Assembly (NCBI GenBank): GCA_051005735.1
Contig: JBPCJB010000125.1
Coordinates: 1-30,738, forward strand
DNA: 30,738 nucleotides
DNA from: Gaiellasilicea sp051005735
Lineage (GTDB): Bacteria > Actinomycetota > Thermoleophilia > Gaiellales > Gaiellaceae
Direction: 5' to 3'
The position numbers and the translations under genes were made by a program. The notes beneath the pieces are model-generated. The model saw only the letters and a program-made list of their open reading frames with translations. It was not told the origin of the DNA and searched no databases. Positions within the stretch are counted from its first letter, which is position 1. Each line of letters starts with the position of its first letter. Below, in pieces: positions 22,787 to 30,284 of the stretch.

Positions 22787-24360
22787 CGCTCGTCGCACGG
22801 CCCCTGCCGAGCGGCTTCCGGCCCTACGCCTGGGCGCCGAGCTCCGCCGAGCTGGCAGCCCGGCACGGGCTCCGGCCCGAGCAGATCCTGCGCTTCGACC
22901 AGAACACGCCGCCTCTCCCCGGAGTTCCGAGGGTGCCGCTCGCGCCGAGCTTCGCGCGGCTGAACGAGTATCCCGACGGGACGTACCGAGAGTTGCGCGT
23001 GGCGGCCGCGTCGTATTGCGGCGTCGAGGCGACCCAGGTCGTGGTCGGAGCGGGCGCCGATGAGCTGATCGCTCTCTGCGCCCGGACGTATCTCGCGCCT
23101 GGGCTGCGCGCCGCCGTCTCGCCGCCGACCTACGGCCTCTACCGGATCGTCACGGAGCTCGAGGGTGCCGAGGTCGTCGAGGAGCCGGACGGCTCGGCCG
23201 TGATCTGGGTCTGCAATCCGAACAATCCGACCGGGGAGCTGCGCGAGCCCGCCGAGCTCGCAGCGCTCGCGCGCGTCCATCCGCAGGCGATCGTCGTCGT
23301 CGACGAGGCGTACTTCGAGTTCGCGGACGTCACCTGCGTGCCGCTACTCGCCGAGCAGCCGAACGTGATCGTGCTGCGCACGCTCTCGAAGGCCTTCGGC
23401 CTCGCCTCGCTGCGCGTCGGCTACGCAATCGCCGCTCCGGCTGTCGCGGCCGAGCTCGAGCTCCGACGAGCGCCGGCGAGCGTCTCCGGGCCGGCCGCGC
23501 GAATCGCGGCGGCGGCGCTCCGCGAGCCGCGGATCGATGTGGCGGACACGGTCGCAGAGCGCGAGCGCGTCCGCGGGGCGCTCGTTGGCGCCGGCCACGA
23601 CTGCCCGGAGTCGGCGGGCAACTTCGTCTTCGTCCGGACGGCCGAGCCACTCGGCGAGCAGCTCGAGCGGCAGGGATTGGTGGTTCGGCGCTTTCTCGAG
23701 GGAATCCGGATCACGCTGCGGCGACCGAGGGAGAACGACGTCCTGCTCGCCGCGCTCGGCGCCGTTGCGGGCGATCTTCCTCGAGCGCGCGAGTCGTATG
23801 TCGCCCGGGTCTCGACCGAGACGTCGCTCCGAGTTTCGCTCGAGCTCGACGGGATCGGGCGCGCGCGGGTCGAGACCGGGATCGGCTTTCTCGACCACCT
23901 GCTCACCCTCTGGGCGTTCCACGGCGGTTTCGACCTGGAGCTGCTCGCCGGCGGCGACCTCGCGGTCGACGAGCATCACACCGTCGAGGACGTGCTCGCC
24001 GCGCTCGGCGACGCGGTCTCGGAGGCACTCGGCGCCCGCGAGGGGATCGCGCGCTACGGCAGCGCGATCGTGCCGATGGACGAGGCGCGAGCCTCCGCGG
24101 GCGTCGATCTCGTCCGACGTCCGCATGCGGAGATCGAGCTTCGGTTCAGCGGCGAGCGGGTCGGTGGGCTCGCGGTGACGCTGCTTTCGCATGCGTTTGA
24201 GCGGTTCGCGATCCAAGGCGGTTTCACGGTCCACCTCACGGCTGCGGGCGCCGACGACCACCACGTCGCCGAGGCCGCGTGCAAGGCGCTCGGGCAGGCG
24301 CTCCGCCAGGCGTGCGCCGCGGCCGGCGAGGGCGTGCGTTCGACGAAGGGACTTGCATGA
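22783..24360 (+). CDS. Histidinol-phosphate aminotransferase / imidazoleglycerol-phosphate dehydratase fusion (HisC-HisB)
   Basis: A single 525-residue frame joins two histidine enzymes. Residues 1 to about 335 are HisC: RFDQNTPPLPG, VGAGADELIAL, VCNPNNPTGEL, DEAYFEF and the PLP lysine K203 in TLSKAFGLASLRVGY. Residues about 339-525 are HisB: LRVSLELDGIGRARVETGIGFLDHLL, DEHHTVEDVLAALGDA and the second metal motif DDHHVAEAACKALGQAL. The junction (about 23760-23820) has no stop and no in-frame ATG, GTG or TTG, so HisB cannot be made separately by ordinary initiation. HisB and HisC act two steps apart, as IGP to imidazole acetol-P and then imidazole acetol-P to histidinol-P, so the fusion joins consecutive reactions. 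I do not know this arrangement as common. Confidence 0.92.
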   Translation: MTLVARPLPSGFRPYAWAPSSAELAARHGLRPEQILRFDQNTPPLPGVPRVPLAPSFARLNEYPDGTYRELRVAAASYCGVEATQVVVGAGADELIALCARTYLAPGLRAAVSPPTYGLYRIVTELEGAEVVEEPDGSAVIWVCNPNNPTGELREPAELAALARVHPQAIVVVDEAYFEFADVTCVPLLAEQPNVIVLRTLSKAFGLASLRVGYAIAAPAVAAELELRRAPASVSGPAARIAAAALREPRIDVADTVAERERVRGALVGAGHDCPESAGNFVFVRTAEPLGEQLERQGLVVRRFLEGIRITLRRPRENDVLLAALGAVAGDLPRARESYVARVSTETSLRVSLELDGIGRARVETGIGFLDHLLTLWAFHGGFDLELLAGGDLAVDEHHTVEDVLAALGDAVSEALGAREGIARYGSAIVPMDEARASAGVDLVRRPHAEIELRFSGERVGGLAVTLLSHAFERFAIQGGFTVHLTAAGADDHHVAEAACKALGQALRQACAAAGEGVRSTKGLA

Positions 24361-24950
24361 AGGTCGTGCTCGCGGACTACGGCGCCGGCAACACGAGAAG
24401 CGTCTGCGCGGCGCTCGCGCGCGCCGGCGCGGCGCCCGTTGTCTCGACCGCTGCCGCCGAGATCCGCGAGGCGCCGCTCGTCGTGATCGCGGGAGTCGGG
24501 CACGTCGCGAGCGCCGCGCGCGGGCTAGCGCCTGTGGCGGAAGCGCTGCGGGAGCGCGTGGCCGCAAGCCGGCCGATCTTCGGCATCTGCGTCGGCCTGC
24601 AGCTCCTCTTCGAGGAGAGCGAGGAGGGCGGTCGCGGTCTCGGCCTGCTCAGGGGGCCGGTGCGACGGTTACGCGCGGGCCGGATCCCGCACATGGGTTG
24701 GAACACGCTTGCCCCGACTCGCGCCTCGCGCCTCCTGGAAGGCCTCGAGGAGGCGGACGTCTACTTCGCGCACAGCTTTGCCGTCGAGCCGGCGCCCGAT
24801 GTCGCGATCGCCTACGTCGAGCACGGGGGCGCAGTCGTCGCCGCTGTCGAGTCGGACGAGCTCGCAGGTGTCCAGTTCCATCCCGAGCGGAGCGGCGCGG
24901 CTGGCGCGCGCCTGCTCGAGAACGCGCTGGCGTGGTCAAGAAGCGCCTGA
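24357..24950 (+). CDS. hisH: Imidazole glycerol phosphate synthase glutaminase subunit HisH
   Basis: Glutamine amidotransferase (class I) that supplies ammonia to HisF. It has 197 residues. The nucleophile is Cys78 in FGICVGLQLLFEES; His175 and Glu177 are in GVQFHPERS. The N-terminus is VVLADYGAGNTRSVCAALARAG, and the oxyanion segment is AGVGHVASAARGL, where P-G-V-G-H is usual. IPHMGWN, which contacts HisF, is present. The ATG overlaps the preceding stop (ATGA), and the 3' end overlaps hisF by 19 bases, which fits a stoichiometric HisHF complex. Confidence 0.94.
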   Translation: MKVVLADYGAGNTRSVCAALARAGAAPVVSTAAAEIREAPLVVIAGVGHVASAARGLAPVAEALRERVAASRPIFGICVGLQLLFEESEEGGRGLGLLRGPVRRLRAGRIPHMGWNTLAPTRASRLLEGLEEADVYFAHSFAVEPAPDVAIAYVEHGGAVVAAVESDELAGVQFHPERSGAAGARLLENALAWSRSA

Positions 24951-25672
24951 TCCCCTGTCTCGACGTCGCCCGCGGCCGCGTGGTCAAGGGCATCCGCTTC
25001 AAGTCGTTGCGAGATGTCGGCGATCCCGTCGAGCTCGCGGAGCGCTACTCCGAGCTCGGCGCGGACGAGCTCGTCTTCCTCGACATCGCCGCCAGCATCG
25101 AAGGACGCGGCCCGATCCTCGAGCTCGTCGAGCGGGCGGCCGAGCGCCTGACCGTGCCCTTCACCGTCGGCGGCGGAATCTCCGGGCTCGAGGATGCTCG
25201 CGCGCTGCTCCGCTCGGGCGCGGACAAGGTGGCGCTCAATCGCGCGGCGGTCGACGACCCCGCGCTGCTCTCGACGCTCGCTGACGAGTTCGGCGCCCAG
25301 GCGGTGGTCTGCGCGCTCGACTCGCGCGGCGGTGAGGTCGTCACGCACGGCGGGCGGAACGGGCGCGGGCTCGACTCGGTCGCATGGGCCCGCGAGGCCG
25401 TTCGGCGCGGCGCCGGCGAGCTCCTCCTCACCTCGATCGACGCGGACGGGACGCGGAACGGCTACGACCTCGAGCTGACGGGCCGGGTCGCGACGGCCGT
25501 GAGCGTCCCGGTGATCGCCTCGGGCGGGGCGGGTCAGGCGTCGCATCTGGCCGACGCCTTCGCTGCGGGCGCCGACGCGGCGCTCGTCGCGTCGATCGTC
25601 CACGAGCGCCCGGAGCGGGTTCGCGAGCTCAAGGCCGAGCTGAAGGAGGCGGGATGGCCGATCCGGATCTGA
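24932..25672 (+). CDS. hisF: Imidazole glycerol phosphate synthase cyclase subunit HisF
   Basis: Cyclase that uses ammonia from HisH and PRFAR to make IGP and AICAR. It is a 246-residue (beta/alpha)8 barrel with the two catalytic aspartates at the standard places: Asp11 in RLIPCLDVARGRVVKG and Asp130 in VVCALDSRGGEV. Phosphate-binding PFTVGGGIS, TSIDADGTRNGYD and IASGGAG are all present. The start is GTG at 24932 inside hisH, which puts the family motif KKRLIPCLDV at residue 3. It overlaps hisIE by 19 bases. Confidence 0.95.
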   Translation: MVKKRLIPCLDVARGRVVKGIRFKSLRDVGDPVELAERYSELGADELVFLDIAASIEGRGPILELVERAAERLTVPFTVGGGISGLEDARALLRSGADKVALNRAAVDDPALLSTLADEFGAQAVVCALDSRGGEVVTHGGRNGRGLDSVAWAREAVRRGAGELLLTSIDADGTRNGYDLELTGRVATAVSVPVIASGGAGQASHLADAFAAGADAALVASIVHERPERVRELKAELKEAGWPIRI

Positions 25673-26199
25673 CGCCGGCGATCGTTCAGGACGCCGACTC
25701 GGGGCGCGTGCTGATGCTCGCCTGGATGGACGAGGAGGCGCTGCGGCTGACGCGGGAGACCGGCGAAGCCTGGTTCTGGAGCCGCTCCCGGCAGGAGCTC
25801 TGGCAGAAAGGCGCGACCTCGGGCAACACGCTGGCTGTCGAGGAGCTGCGGGACGACTGCGACGGCGATGCGGTCCTGCTCCGCGTCCGACCTGCCGGCC
25901 CGACCTGCCACACGGGCGCGGTCTCCTGCTTCGCTCCCTGGCTCTGGCGGAGGATCAAGGAGCGCGAGCTCGAGCGGCGGGATGGCTCGTACGTCGTCTC
26001 GCTGCTCGACGACCCGATGCTCGCCGCGCGCAAGGTGGGGGAGGAGGGTGTCGAAGTCGCGCTCGCGGGCGCGGCCGAATCGGATCAGCGGCTCGTCGAG
26101 GAGGTCGCCGACCTCTGGTTCCACAGCTACGCGCTCCTGGCTGCGCGGGGCCTCGATCCGGCGCAGGTCGAGGACGAGCTCGACCGCCGCGCCGACTGA
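25654..26199 (+). CDS. hisI: Bifunctional phosphoribosyl-AMP cyclohydrolase / phosphoribosyl-ATP pyrophosphatase HisIE
   Basis: Steps 2 and 3 of histidine synthesis in one 181-residue protein. The HisI domain (1 to about 110) has the metal-binding DDCDGD (residues 67-72) and the zinc cysteines Cys69, Cys85 and Cys92 in PTCHTGAVSCF, with W-S-R-S-R-x-E-L-W-x-K-G-A-T-S-G-N. The HisE domain (about 112-181) has ARKVGEEGVEVALAGA and EVADLWFHSYALLAARGL, the pyrophosphatase helices. The ATG at 25654 follows GAAGGAGG, a good ribosome-binding site, inside hisF. It ends the plus-strand his operon; no histidinol-phosphate phosphatase follows. Confidence 0.94.
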   Translation: MADPDLTPAIVQDADSGRVLMLAWMDEEALRLTRETGEAWFWSRSRQELWQKGATSGNTLAVEELRDDCDGDAVLLRVRPAGPTCHTGAVSCFAPWLWRRIKERELERRDGSYVVSLLDDPMLAARKVGEEGVEVALAGAAESDQRLVEEVADLWFHSYALLAARGLDPAQVEDELDRRAD

Positions 26200-26239
26200 C
26201 TCGCCAGTGGAGCGATCGGCACGCATCCGTTGCGCTTGG

Positions 26240-26272
26240 GTCACACCCATGTGACGGAATCGTCGATAGCGT
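26240..26272 (+). promoter_or_regulatory. GTNAC-N6-GTNAC site (MtrA-type) with a -10-like element
   Basis: GTCAC-N6-GTGAC at 26240-26255 fits the direct-repeat box described for actinobacterial MtrA regulators. TAGCGT (26267-26272) follows 11 bases later and matches TAnnnT, so the box would cover the -35 region. The promoter points right, towards the structured stretch before lysA, where no plus-strand gene is recognised. A second box is at 30352-30367. Confidence 0.4.
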
Positions 26273-26279
26273 TCACGTA

Positions 26280-26375
26280 GGGACACCGGGGTGCCCCTGG
26301 GGCACGTACGGGCCGTTCCCGATCGGCTCAGAGGTGTGAAATTCCCGCACCTCGTCGCTCGACACGGCATTCGAG
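26280..26375 (+). ncRNA. Structured intergenic stretch, possible non-coding RNA
   Basis: Between the convergent his operon and lysA, three strong hairpins follow one another: GTGCCC-CTG-GGGCAC (about 26291-26305), GAGGTG with CACCTC around an 11-base loop (about 26331-26353), and CTCGA with TCGAG (about 26358-26375). A promoter-like element lies just upstream. No T-run follows. I recognise no known RNA family. On the other strand the hairpins could simply be the 3' end of the lysA message. The rest of the 182-base gap holds only the MtrA-type site. Confidence 0.25.
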
Positions 26376-26381
26376 CAGAGC

Positions 26382-27641
26382 TCAGCGGTCGCGCGACAAC
26401 AGATCCTCGACCGTCTCGCGACGCAGGATCTCCCGCGCCTCTCCGTCGAGCACGAGCACCGCCGCCGGCCGCGGCACACCGTTGTAGGTCGACGCCATCC
26501 CGAGCGTGTAGGCGCCGGTCGCTGGCACGGCGAGCAGATCGCCGCGCCGGGGCTCGGGCAGGAGGACGCTCTCGATCAGGACGTCGCCCGACTCGCAGTG
26601 CTTGCCCGCGATCGTGAACGGCGCCTCGGCAGCTTGCTCGTCCGCCCGGTTCGCGAGCAGCGCCGCGTAGCGGGCGCCGTAGAGCTGAGGGCGCGGGTTG
26701 TCGGACATGCCTCCGTCGATCGCGACGTAGCTCCTGTCGCCGGCGCGCTTGCTCGCCCCGACCGTGTAGAGCGTGCAGGCTGCCGCGCCGACGAGCGACC
26801 GTCCCGGCTCGAGGATCAGGCGCGGCTCCGGTAGCTCGCGGCGCGCCCACGCTCGCCGGACCTCAATGACGATCTCGCCCACGAGCTCCTCGACAGGCGG
26901 CTCGGGCTCGTCGAGCACATACCGGATCCCGAAGCCGCCGCCGATATCGACGACAGCCGCAGTCCAGGAGACCTCGTCCCGCGCCCGAGCCGCGAAATCC
27001 GCGAGCAGCTCGACGGCCTGCAGGTGCGCCCGCCCGTCCAGGAGCTGCGAGCCGACGTGGACGTGCAGTCCCGCGACCTCGATCCCGGTCGCGCACGCGC
27101 GCCGGATCGCGTCCAGCGCGTCGGCTGCGTCGAGCCCGAACTTCGAGCCGCGATGACCGGTGCGGATCGCCTCGTGTGTCTCGGCCTCGACGCCGGGAGT
27201 CACCCGCACGAGCGCCCGTCGCACACCGGCAGCGGCGGCCCGCTCGGGCTCGTCGAGTGCGTCCAGGACGACGAGCGCGCTCACCTCGGCCGCGGCGCGC
27301 AGCTCCGCGTCCGACTTGTTGTTGCCGTGAAAGAGGATCCGCTCGCCGTCGATTCCCGCGGCGCGAGCGAACGCCAGCTCTCCCAGCGTGGACACGTCCG
27401 CGCCCACGCCCTCCTCCGCGAGCAGCCGCAGCAGCGAGACGTTCGCGAAAGCCTTGGTTCCGTAGACGACGAGCGCCTCGGGCGCCGCCTCGCGGAAGAG
27501 CCGCGCCCGTGCTCGGAGCGAGCGCTCGCAGTAGACGACGAGCGGCGTCCCGAAGCGCTCTGCCAGCTCGCTTGCCGCGATCCCACCGACCGTCAGCTCG
27601 CCGTTCTCGAGGCTGGCCGTTTCCGGGAACAGTGCTAGCAT
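26382..27641 (-). CDS. lysA: Diaminopimelate decarboxylase LysA
   Basis: Last step of lysine synthesis: PLP-dependent decarboxylation of meso-diaminopimelate. It has 419 residues. The N-terminal barrel has the PLP lysine K63 in VVYGTKAFANVSLL (family Y-A-x-K-A), EGVGADVSTLGEL, FHGNNKS, RTGHRGSKFGL, GLHVHVGSQLLD and DIGGGFGIRY. The C-terminal beta domain has LEPGRSLVG, DGGMSDNPRPQLYGARY and the active-site GKHCESGDVL, which completes the dimer interface. The ATG at 27641 fits the usual start (LFPETASLENGELTVGG). This start codon lies opposite the -10 hexamer of the leuS leader promoter, so initiation on the two strands may interfere. No clear ribosome-binding site precedes it. Confidence 0.94.
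   Translation of the reverse strand: MLALFPETASLENGELTVGGIAASELAERFGTPLVVYCERSLRARARLFREAAPEALVVYGTKAFANVSLLRLLAEEGVGADVSTLGELAFARAAGIDGERILFHGNNKSDAELRAAAEVSALVVLDALDEPERAAAAGVRRALVRVTPGVEAETHEAIRTGHRGSKFGLDAADALDAIRRACATGIEVAGLHVHVGSQLLDGRAHLQAVELLADFAARARDEVSWTAAVVDIGGGFGIRYVLDEPEPPVEELVGEIVIEVRRAWARRELPEPRLILEPGRSLVGAAACTLYTVGASKRAGDRSYVAIDGGMSDNPRPQLYGARYAALLANRADEQAAEAPFTIAGKHCESGDVLIESVLLPEPRRGDLLAVPATGAYTLGMASTYNGVPRPAAVLVLDGEAREILRRETVEDLLSRDR
27633..27641 (+). promoter_or_regulatory. Extended -10 promoter of the leuS leader
   Basis: TGCTAGCAT (27633-27641) matches the extended -10 form TGnTAnnnT. Transcription would start around 27648-27650, directly at the GTG of the leader ORF. 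It overlaps the lysA start codon on the other strand. The core GCTAGCATGC is also found at the hisA/TrpR-like promoter. Confidence 0.45.
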
Positions 27642-27649
27642 GCGAGGCA

Positions 27650-27670
27650 GTGAAGCAGCTTCTTTCGTAG
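27650..27670 (+). CDS. Leader peptide MKQLLS with tandem Leu codons, ahead of leuS
   Basis: GTG-AAG-CAG-CTT-CTT-TCG-TAG: six codons with two adjacent CTT leucine codons, in a genome that mostly uses CTC and CTG. Nine bases before it lies a TGCTAGCAT extended -10, so it would be translated as a leaderless message; GAGG two bases upstream is too close to be a normal ribosome-binding site. It is followed by alternative hairpins and a T-run terminator before leuS. The design fits classical attenuation, in which ribosomes pause at Leu codons when Leu-tRNA is scarce. It is too short to be found by ordinary gene calling. Confidence 0.55.
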   Translation: MKQLLS

Positions 27671-27707
27671 CGCAGGAAGCGAACGCGGCCCCGCCGCGGC
27701 AGCTTCC
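27652..27707 (+). promoter_or_regulatory. Alternative RNA hairpins of the leuS leader
   Basis: Four complementary segments are visible: GAAGC (27652-27656), GCTTC (27658-27662), GGAAGC (27675-27680) and GCTTCC (27702-27707). Pairings 1-2, 2-3 and 3-4 exclude one another. The 3-4 helix encloses a further stem, GCGGC-CCC-GCCGC (27685-27697). Segment 2 overlaps the leader Leu codons, so ribosome position would decide which helix forms. Confidence 0.5.
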
Positions 27708-27711
27708 CCCG

Positions 27712-27735
27712 GCCTATCTCGCGAGAGGCTTTTTT
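27712..27735 (+). terminator. Intrinsic terminator-like hairpin before leuS
   Basis: GCCT (27712-27715) pairs with AGGC (27726-27729) around an internal TCTCGCGAGA palindrome, followed at once by six T residues (27730-27735). T-runs are rare in this GC-rich window. It sits only 22 bases before the leuS ATG, so it must be conditional rather than a normal gene end. Confidence 0.6.
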
Positions 27736-27757
27736 GTACCCCGAGGTAGGTGAACCG

Positions 27758-30193
27758 ATGACCGAGCGATACGACCCGAGGGTGATCGAGGCGAAGTGGC
27801 AGCGCGTCTGGGAGGACGAGCGCGCGTTCGAGGTCTCGAACGAGCCCGGCCCGAACGAGGCGGCGAAGCCGAAGTCGTACGTGCTCGAGCAGCTCCCCTA
27901 TCCCTCGGGTTCGCTGCACATGGGACACATGCTGGTGTACACGATCGGCGATGTCGTGACGCACTTCCGCAGGCGCAACGGCTACCGCGTGCTCCATCCG
28001 ATGGGATTCGACGCGTTCGGCCTGCCGGCGGAGAACGCCGCGATCCGCGAGGGCGGTCATCCGCGAGCGATGACCGAGCGCAACATCGCGGCGATCAAGG
28101 AATCGATGCGCCGGATCGGCTGGGCGATCGACTGGTCGCGCGAGCTCTCGACGCACGATCCCGACTACTACCGCTGGCAGCAGTGGCAGTTCCTACGCTT
28201 CCTCGAGCGGGGGCTCGCCTATCGGAAGGACGCGCCGGTCAAGTGGTGTCCCGTCGACCAGACCGTGCTCGCGAATGAGCAGGTGCACGACGGGCGCTGC
28301 GAGCGCTGCGGCTCGGAGGTCGAGTCGCGGCTGATGGAGCAGTGGTTCTTCCGCACGACCGACTACGCGCAGGCGCTTCTCGACGACCTCGAGACGGTCG
28401 ACTGGCCCGAGCCGATCAAGGCCCGGCAGCGCAACTGGATCGGCCGCTCCGAGGGCGCCGAGATCGTCTTCCGGATCGAGGAGCTCGATGTCGACGTGCC
28501 GGTGTTCACGACCCGGCCCGACACGCTCTTCGGCGCGACCTTCTTCGCGCTGGCGCCCGAACACGAGCTCGTCGAGCGGATCGCCGCGCGCGCCGCCAAC
28601 GGCAGCGAGATTCGCGACTACGTGCGGCGGGCTTCCGCCAAGAAAACGGAAGAGCGCGCCGCGGCCGAGGAGAAGACCGGGGTCGACACGGGCCTTCACG
28701 TCGCCAATCCCGTCAACGGAGAGCGGCTGCCGATCTACGTCGCGGACTACGTGCTGACCGACTACGGCACCGGCGCGGTCATGGCCGTGCCGGCGCACGA
28801 CGCCCGCGATCACGCGTTTGCTCAGGCGTTCGGGCTGCCCGTGCGCGTCGTCGTGCGGTCCGGCGAGGGCGAGACGGAGGAGGCGCCGTACCTCGGCTCC
28901 GGCGAGGGCTACGTGCTCGTCGAATCAGGCGACCTGGACGGGCTACCGGCGCCGGAGGGCGGGCGGCGGATCGTGGAGCGACTGGAGGCGGAGGGAAGGG
29001 GCCGCTTCACTGTCAACTTTCGCCTCCGCGACTGGGGCTTCTCACGTCAGCGCTACTGGGGCTGCCCGATTCCGATCGTCTACTGCGGGTCCTGCGGGAT
29101 CGTTTCCGTGTCGGACGACGAGCTGCCGGTCGTGCTGCCGGAGATCGAGGACTACAAGCCGCAGGGCCGCCCGCCGCTCGCCGGGGCCGAGGACTGGGTG
29201 AACGTGCCATGCCCGTCGTGCGCCAGGCCCGCGCAGCGGGAGACCGAGACGATGGACACCTTCGTCGACTCGTCCTGGTACTTCCTGCGCTACTGCGACC
29301 CGCACAACGATCGCGCGCCGTTCGACCGCGCCATCGTCGACTACTGGAATCCCGTCGACCTCTATATCGGCGGCGTCGACCACGCCACGATGCACATGAT
29401 CTATGCGCGCTTCTGGATGAAGGCGCTGAACGACATGGGTTTCATCGGCTTCCGCGAGCCGTTCGCCAGCTTCTATTCGAACGGCTGGGTCACGCTCGGG
29501 AGGACGAAGATGGCGAAGCGCGCCGGCAACATCGTCGGCCCCGACGCGTTCGTCGAGCGCCACGGCGCCGACACGGTTCGCCTCTACATCCTCTTCATCG
29601 GGCCGGCCGACCAGGACATGGAGTGGACAGAGGAAGGCGTCGAGGGGATGGGTCGCTTCGTGCGGCGGCTCTGGCGCGTCGTGCGCGAGGTCGCCGAGCG
29701 CGCACCTGCGTCCGGCGAGGCGACGAGCCCGCTTTCCCGCAAGGCGCACGCGACGATCGCGAAGGCGACCGACGATATCGGCCGGCGCTACGCGTTCAAC
29801 ACCGCGATCTCGGCCGTGATGGAGCTCGTGAACGAGTTGTCGCGCGACCCGGCTGCGGTCGACGCGCGCTTTGCCGCCGAGACGGCCGTCTCGCTGATCC
29901 AGCCGTACGCGCCGCACGTCGCCGAGGAGCTGTGGGGGGTGCTCGGCCGCGACCGCCTCTGGGAGGCGCCCTGGCCCGCGGCCGACGCGGCGATGCTCGA
30001 GCGCGAGACGGTCGAGCTCGTCGTGCAGGTGAACGGAAAGGTGCGGGACCGGTTGCAGGTGGCAGCCGCGACACCCGAGGAGGAGCTCGTCTCGCTCGGC
30101 CGAGCGTCCGAGCGGGTGCAGGCGCACCTGAAAGGCGGCGAGCCCAGGAAGACGATCGTCGTTCCGGGGAAGCTCGTCAACTTCGTCGTCTGA
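27758..30193 (+). CDS. leuS: Leucyl-tRNA synthetase
   Basis: Charges tRNA-Leu with leucine. A class I synthetase of 811 residues, normal bacterial length. It has the HIGH motif HMGH at 54-57 (PYPSGSLHMGHML), a zinc-binding region (WCPVDQTVLANEQVHDGRCERCG), the CP1 editing domain (FTTRPDTLFGATFFALAPEH, AVMAVPAHDARDHAFA), RDWGFSRQRYWGCPIPIVYC with a second Cys cluster, the TMDTFVDSSWYFLRYCDP block, the KMSKS loop in the form KMAKR (584-588), and an anticodon-binding C-terminus ending VVPGKLVNFVV. The ATG at 27758 is preferred over an upstream TTG at 27734; GAGGTAGG is its ribosome-binding site. Expression is probably controlled by the leader attenuator upstream. Confidence 0.96.
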   Translation: MTERYDPRVIEAKWQRVWEDERAFEVSNEPGPNEAAKPKSYVLEQLPYPSGSLHMGHMLVYTIGDVVTHFRRRNGYRVLHPMGFDAFGLPAENAAIREGGHPRAMTERNIAAIKESMRRIGWAIDWSRELSTHDPDYYRWQQWQFLRFLERGLAYRKDAPVKWCPVDQTVLANEQVHDGRCERCGSEVESRLMEQWFFRTTDYAQALLDDLETVDWPEPIKARQRNWIGRSEGAEIVFRIEELDVDVPVFTTRPDTLFGATFFALAPEHELVERIAARAANGSEIRDYVRRASAKKTEERAAAEEKTGVDTGLHVANPVNGERLPIYVADYVLTDYGTGAVMAVPAHDARDHAFAQAFGLPVRVVVRSGEGETEEAPYLGSGEGYVLVESGDLDGLPAPEGGRRIVERLEAEGRGRFTVNFRLRDWGFSRQRYWGCPIPIVYCGSCGIVSVSDDELPVVLPEIEDYKPQGRPPLAGAEDWVNVPCPSCARPAQRETETMDTFVDSSWYFLRYCDPHNDRAPFDRAIVDYWNPVDLYIGGVDHATMHMIYARFWMKALNDMGFIGFREPFASFYSNGWVTLGRTKMAKRAGNIVGPDAFVERHGADTVRLYILFIGPADQDMEWTEEGVEGMGRFVRRLWRVVREVAERAPASGEATSPLSRKAHATIAKATDDIGRRYAFNTAISAVMELVNELSRDPAAVDARFAAETAVSLIQPYAPHVAEELWGVLGRDRLWEAPWPAADAAMLERETVELVVQVNGKVRDRLQVAAATPEEELVSLGRASERVQAHLKGGEPRKTIVVPGKLVNFVV

Positions 30194-30284
30194 GCCGCAC
30201 CAGCGGATTTCGGTGTCGATCCGGAGTGTGACCGGCGCTTAGCTGCCGCTGCCGACGAAGCACCGAGACAGGAGAGACGCCGCA

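Noticed and set aside
26273..26479. Minus-strand ORF across the end of lysA and the intergenic hairpins
   Set aside because: Most of it is an alternative frame of lysA, and the tail only translates the palindromic hairpin. There is no start signal or family pattern.
27640..27753. A 37-codon ORF starting at ATG 27640 in the leuS leader
   Set aside because: Its start overlaps the -10 element, it shows no Leu-codon cluster, and it has no ribosome-binding site. The six-codon ORF in another frame fits attenuation.
27642..27757. T-box riboswitch upstream of leuS
   Set aside because: No TGGNACC-type T-box sequence or specifier-loop layout is visible. A leader ORF with Leu codons explains the terminator better.
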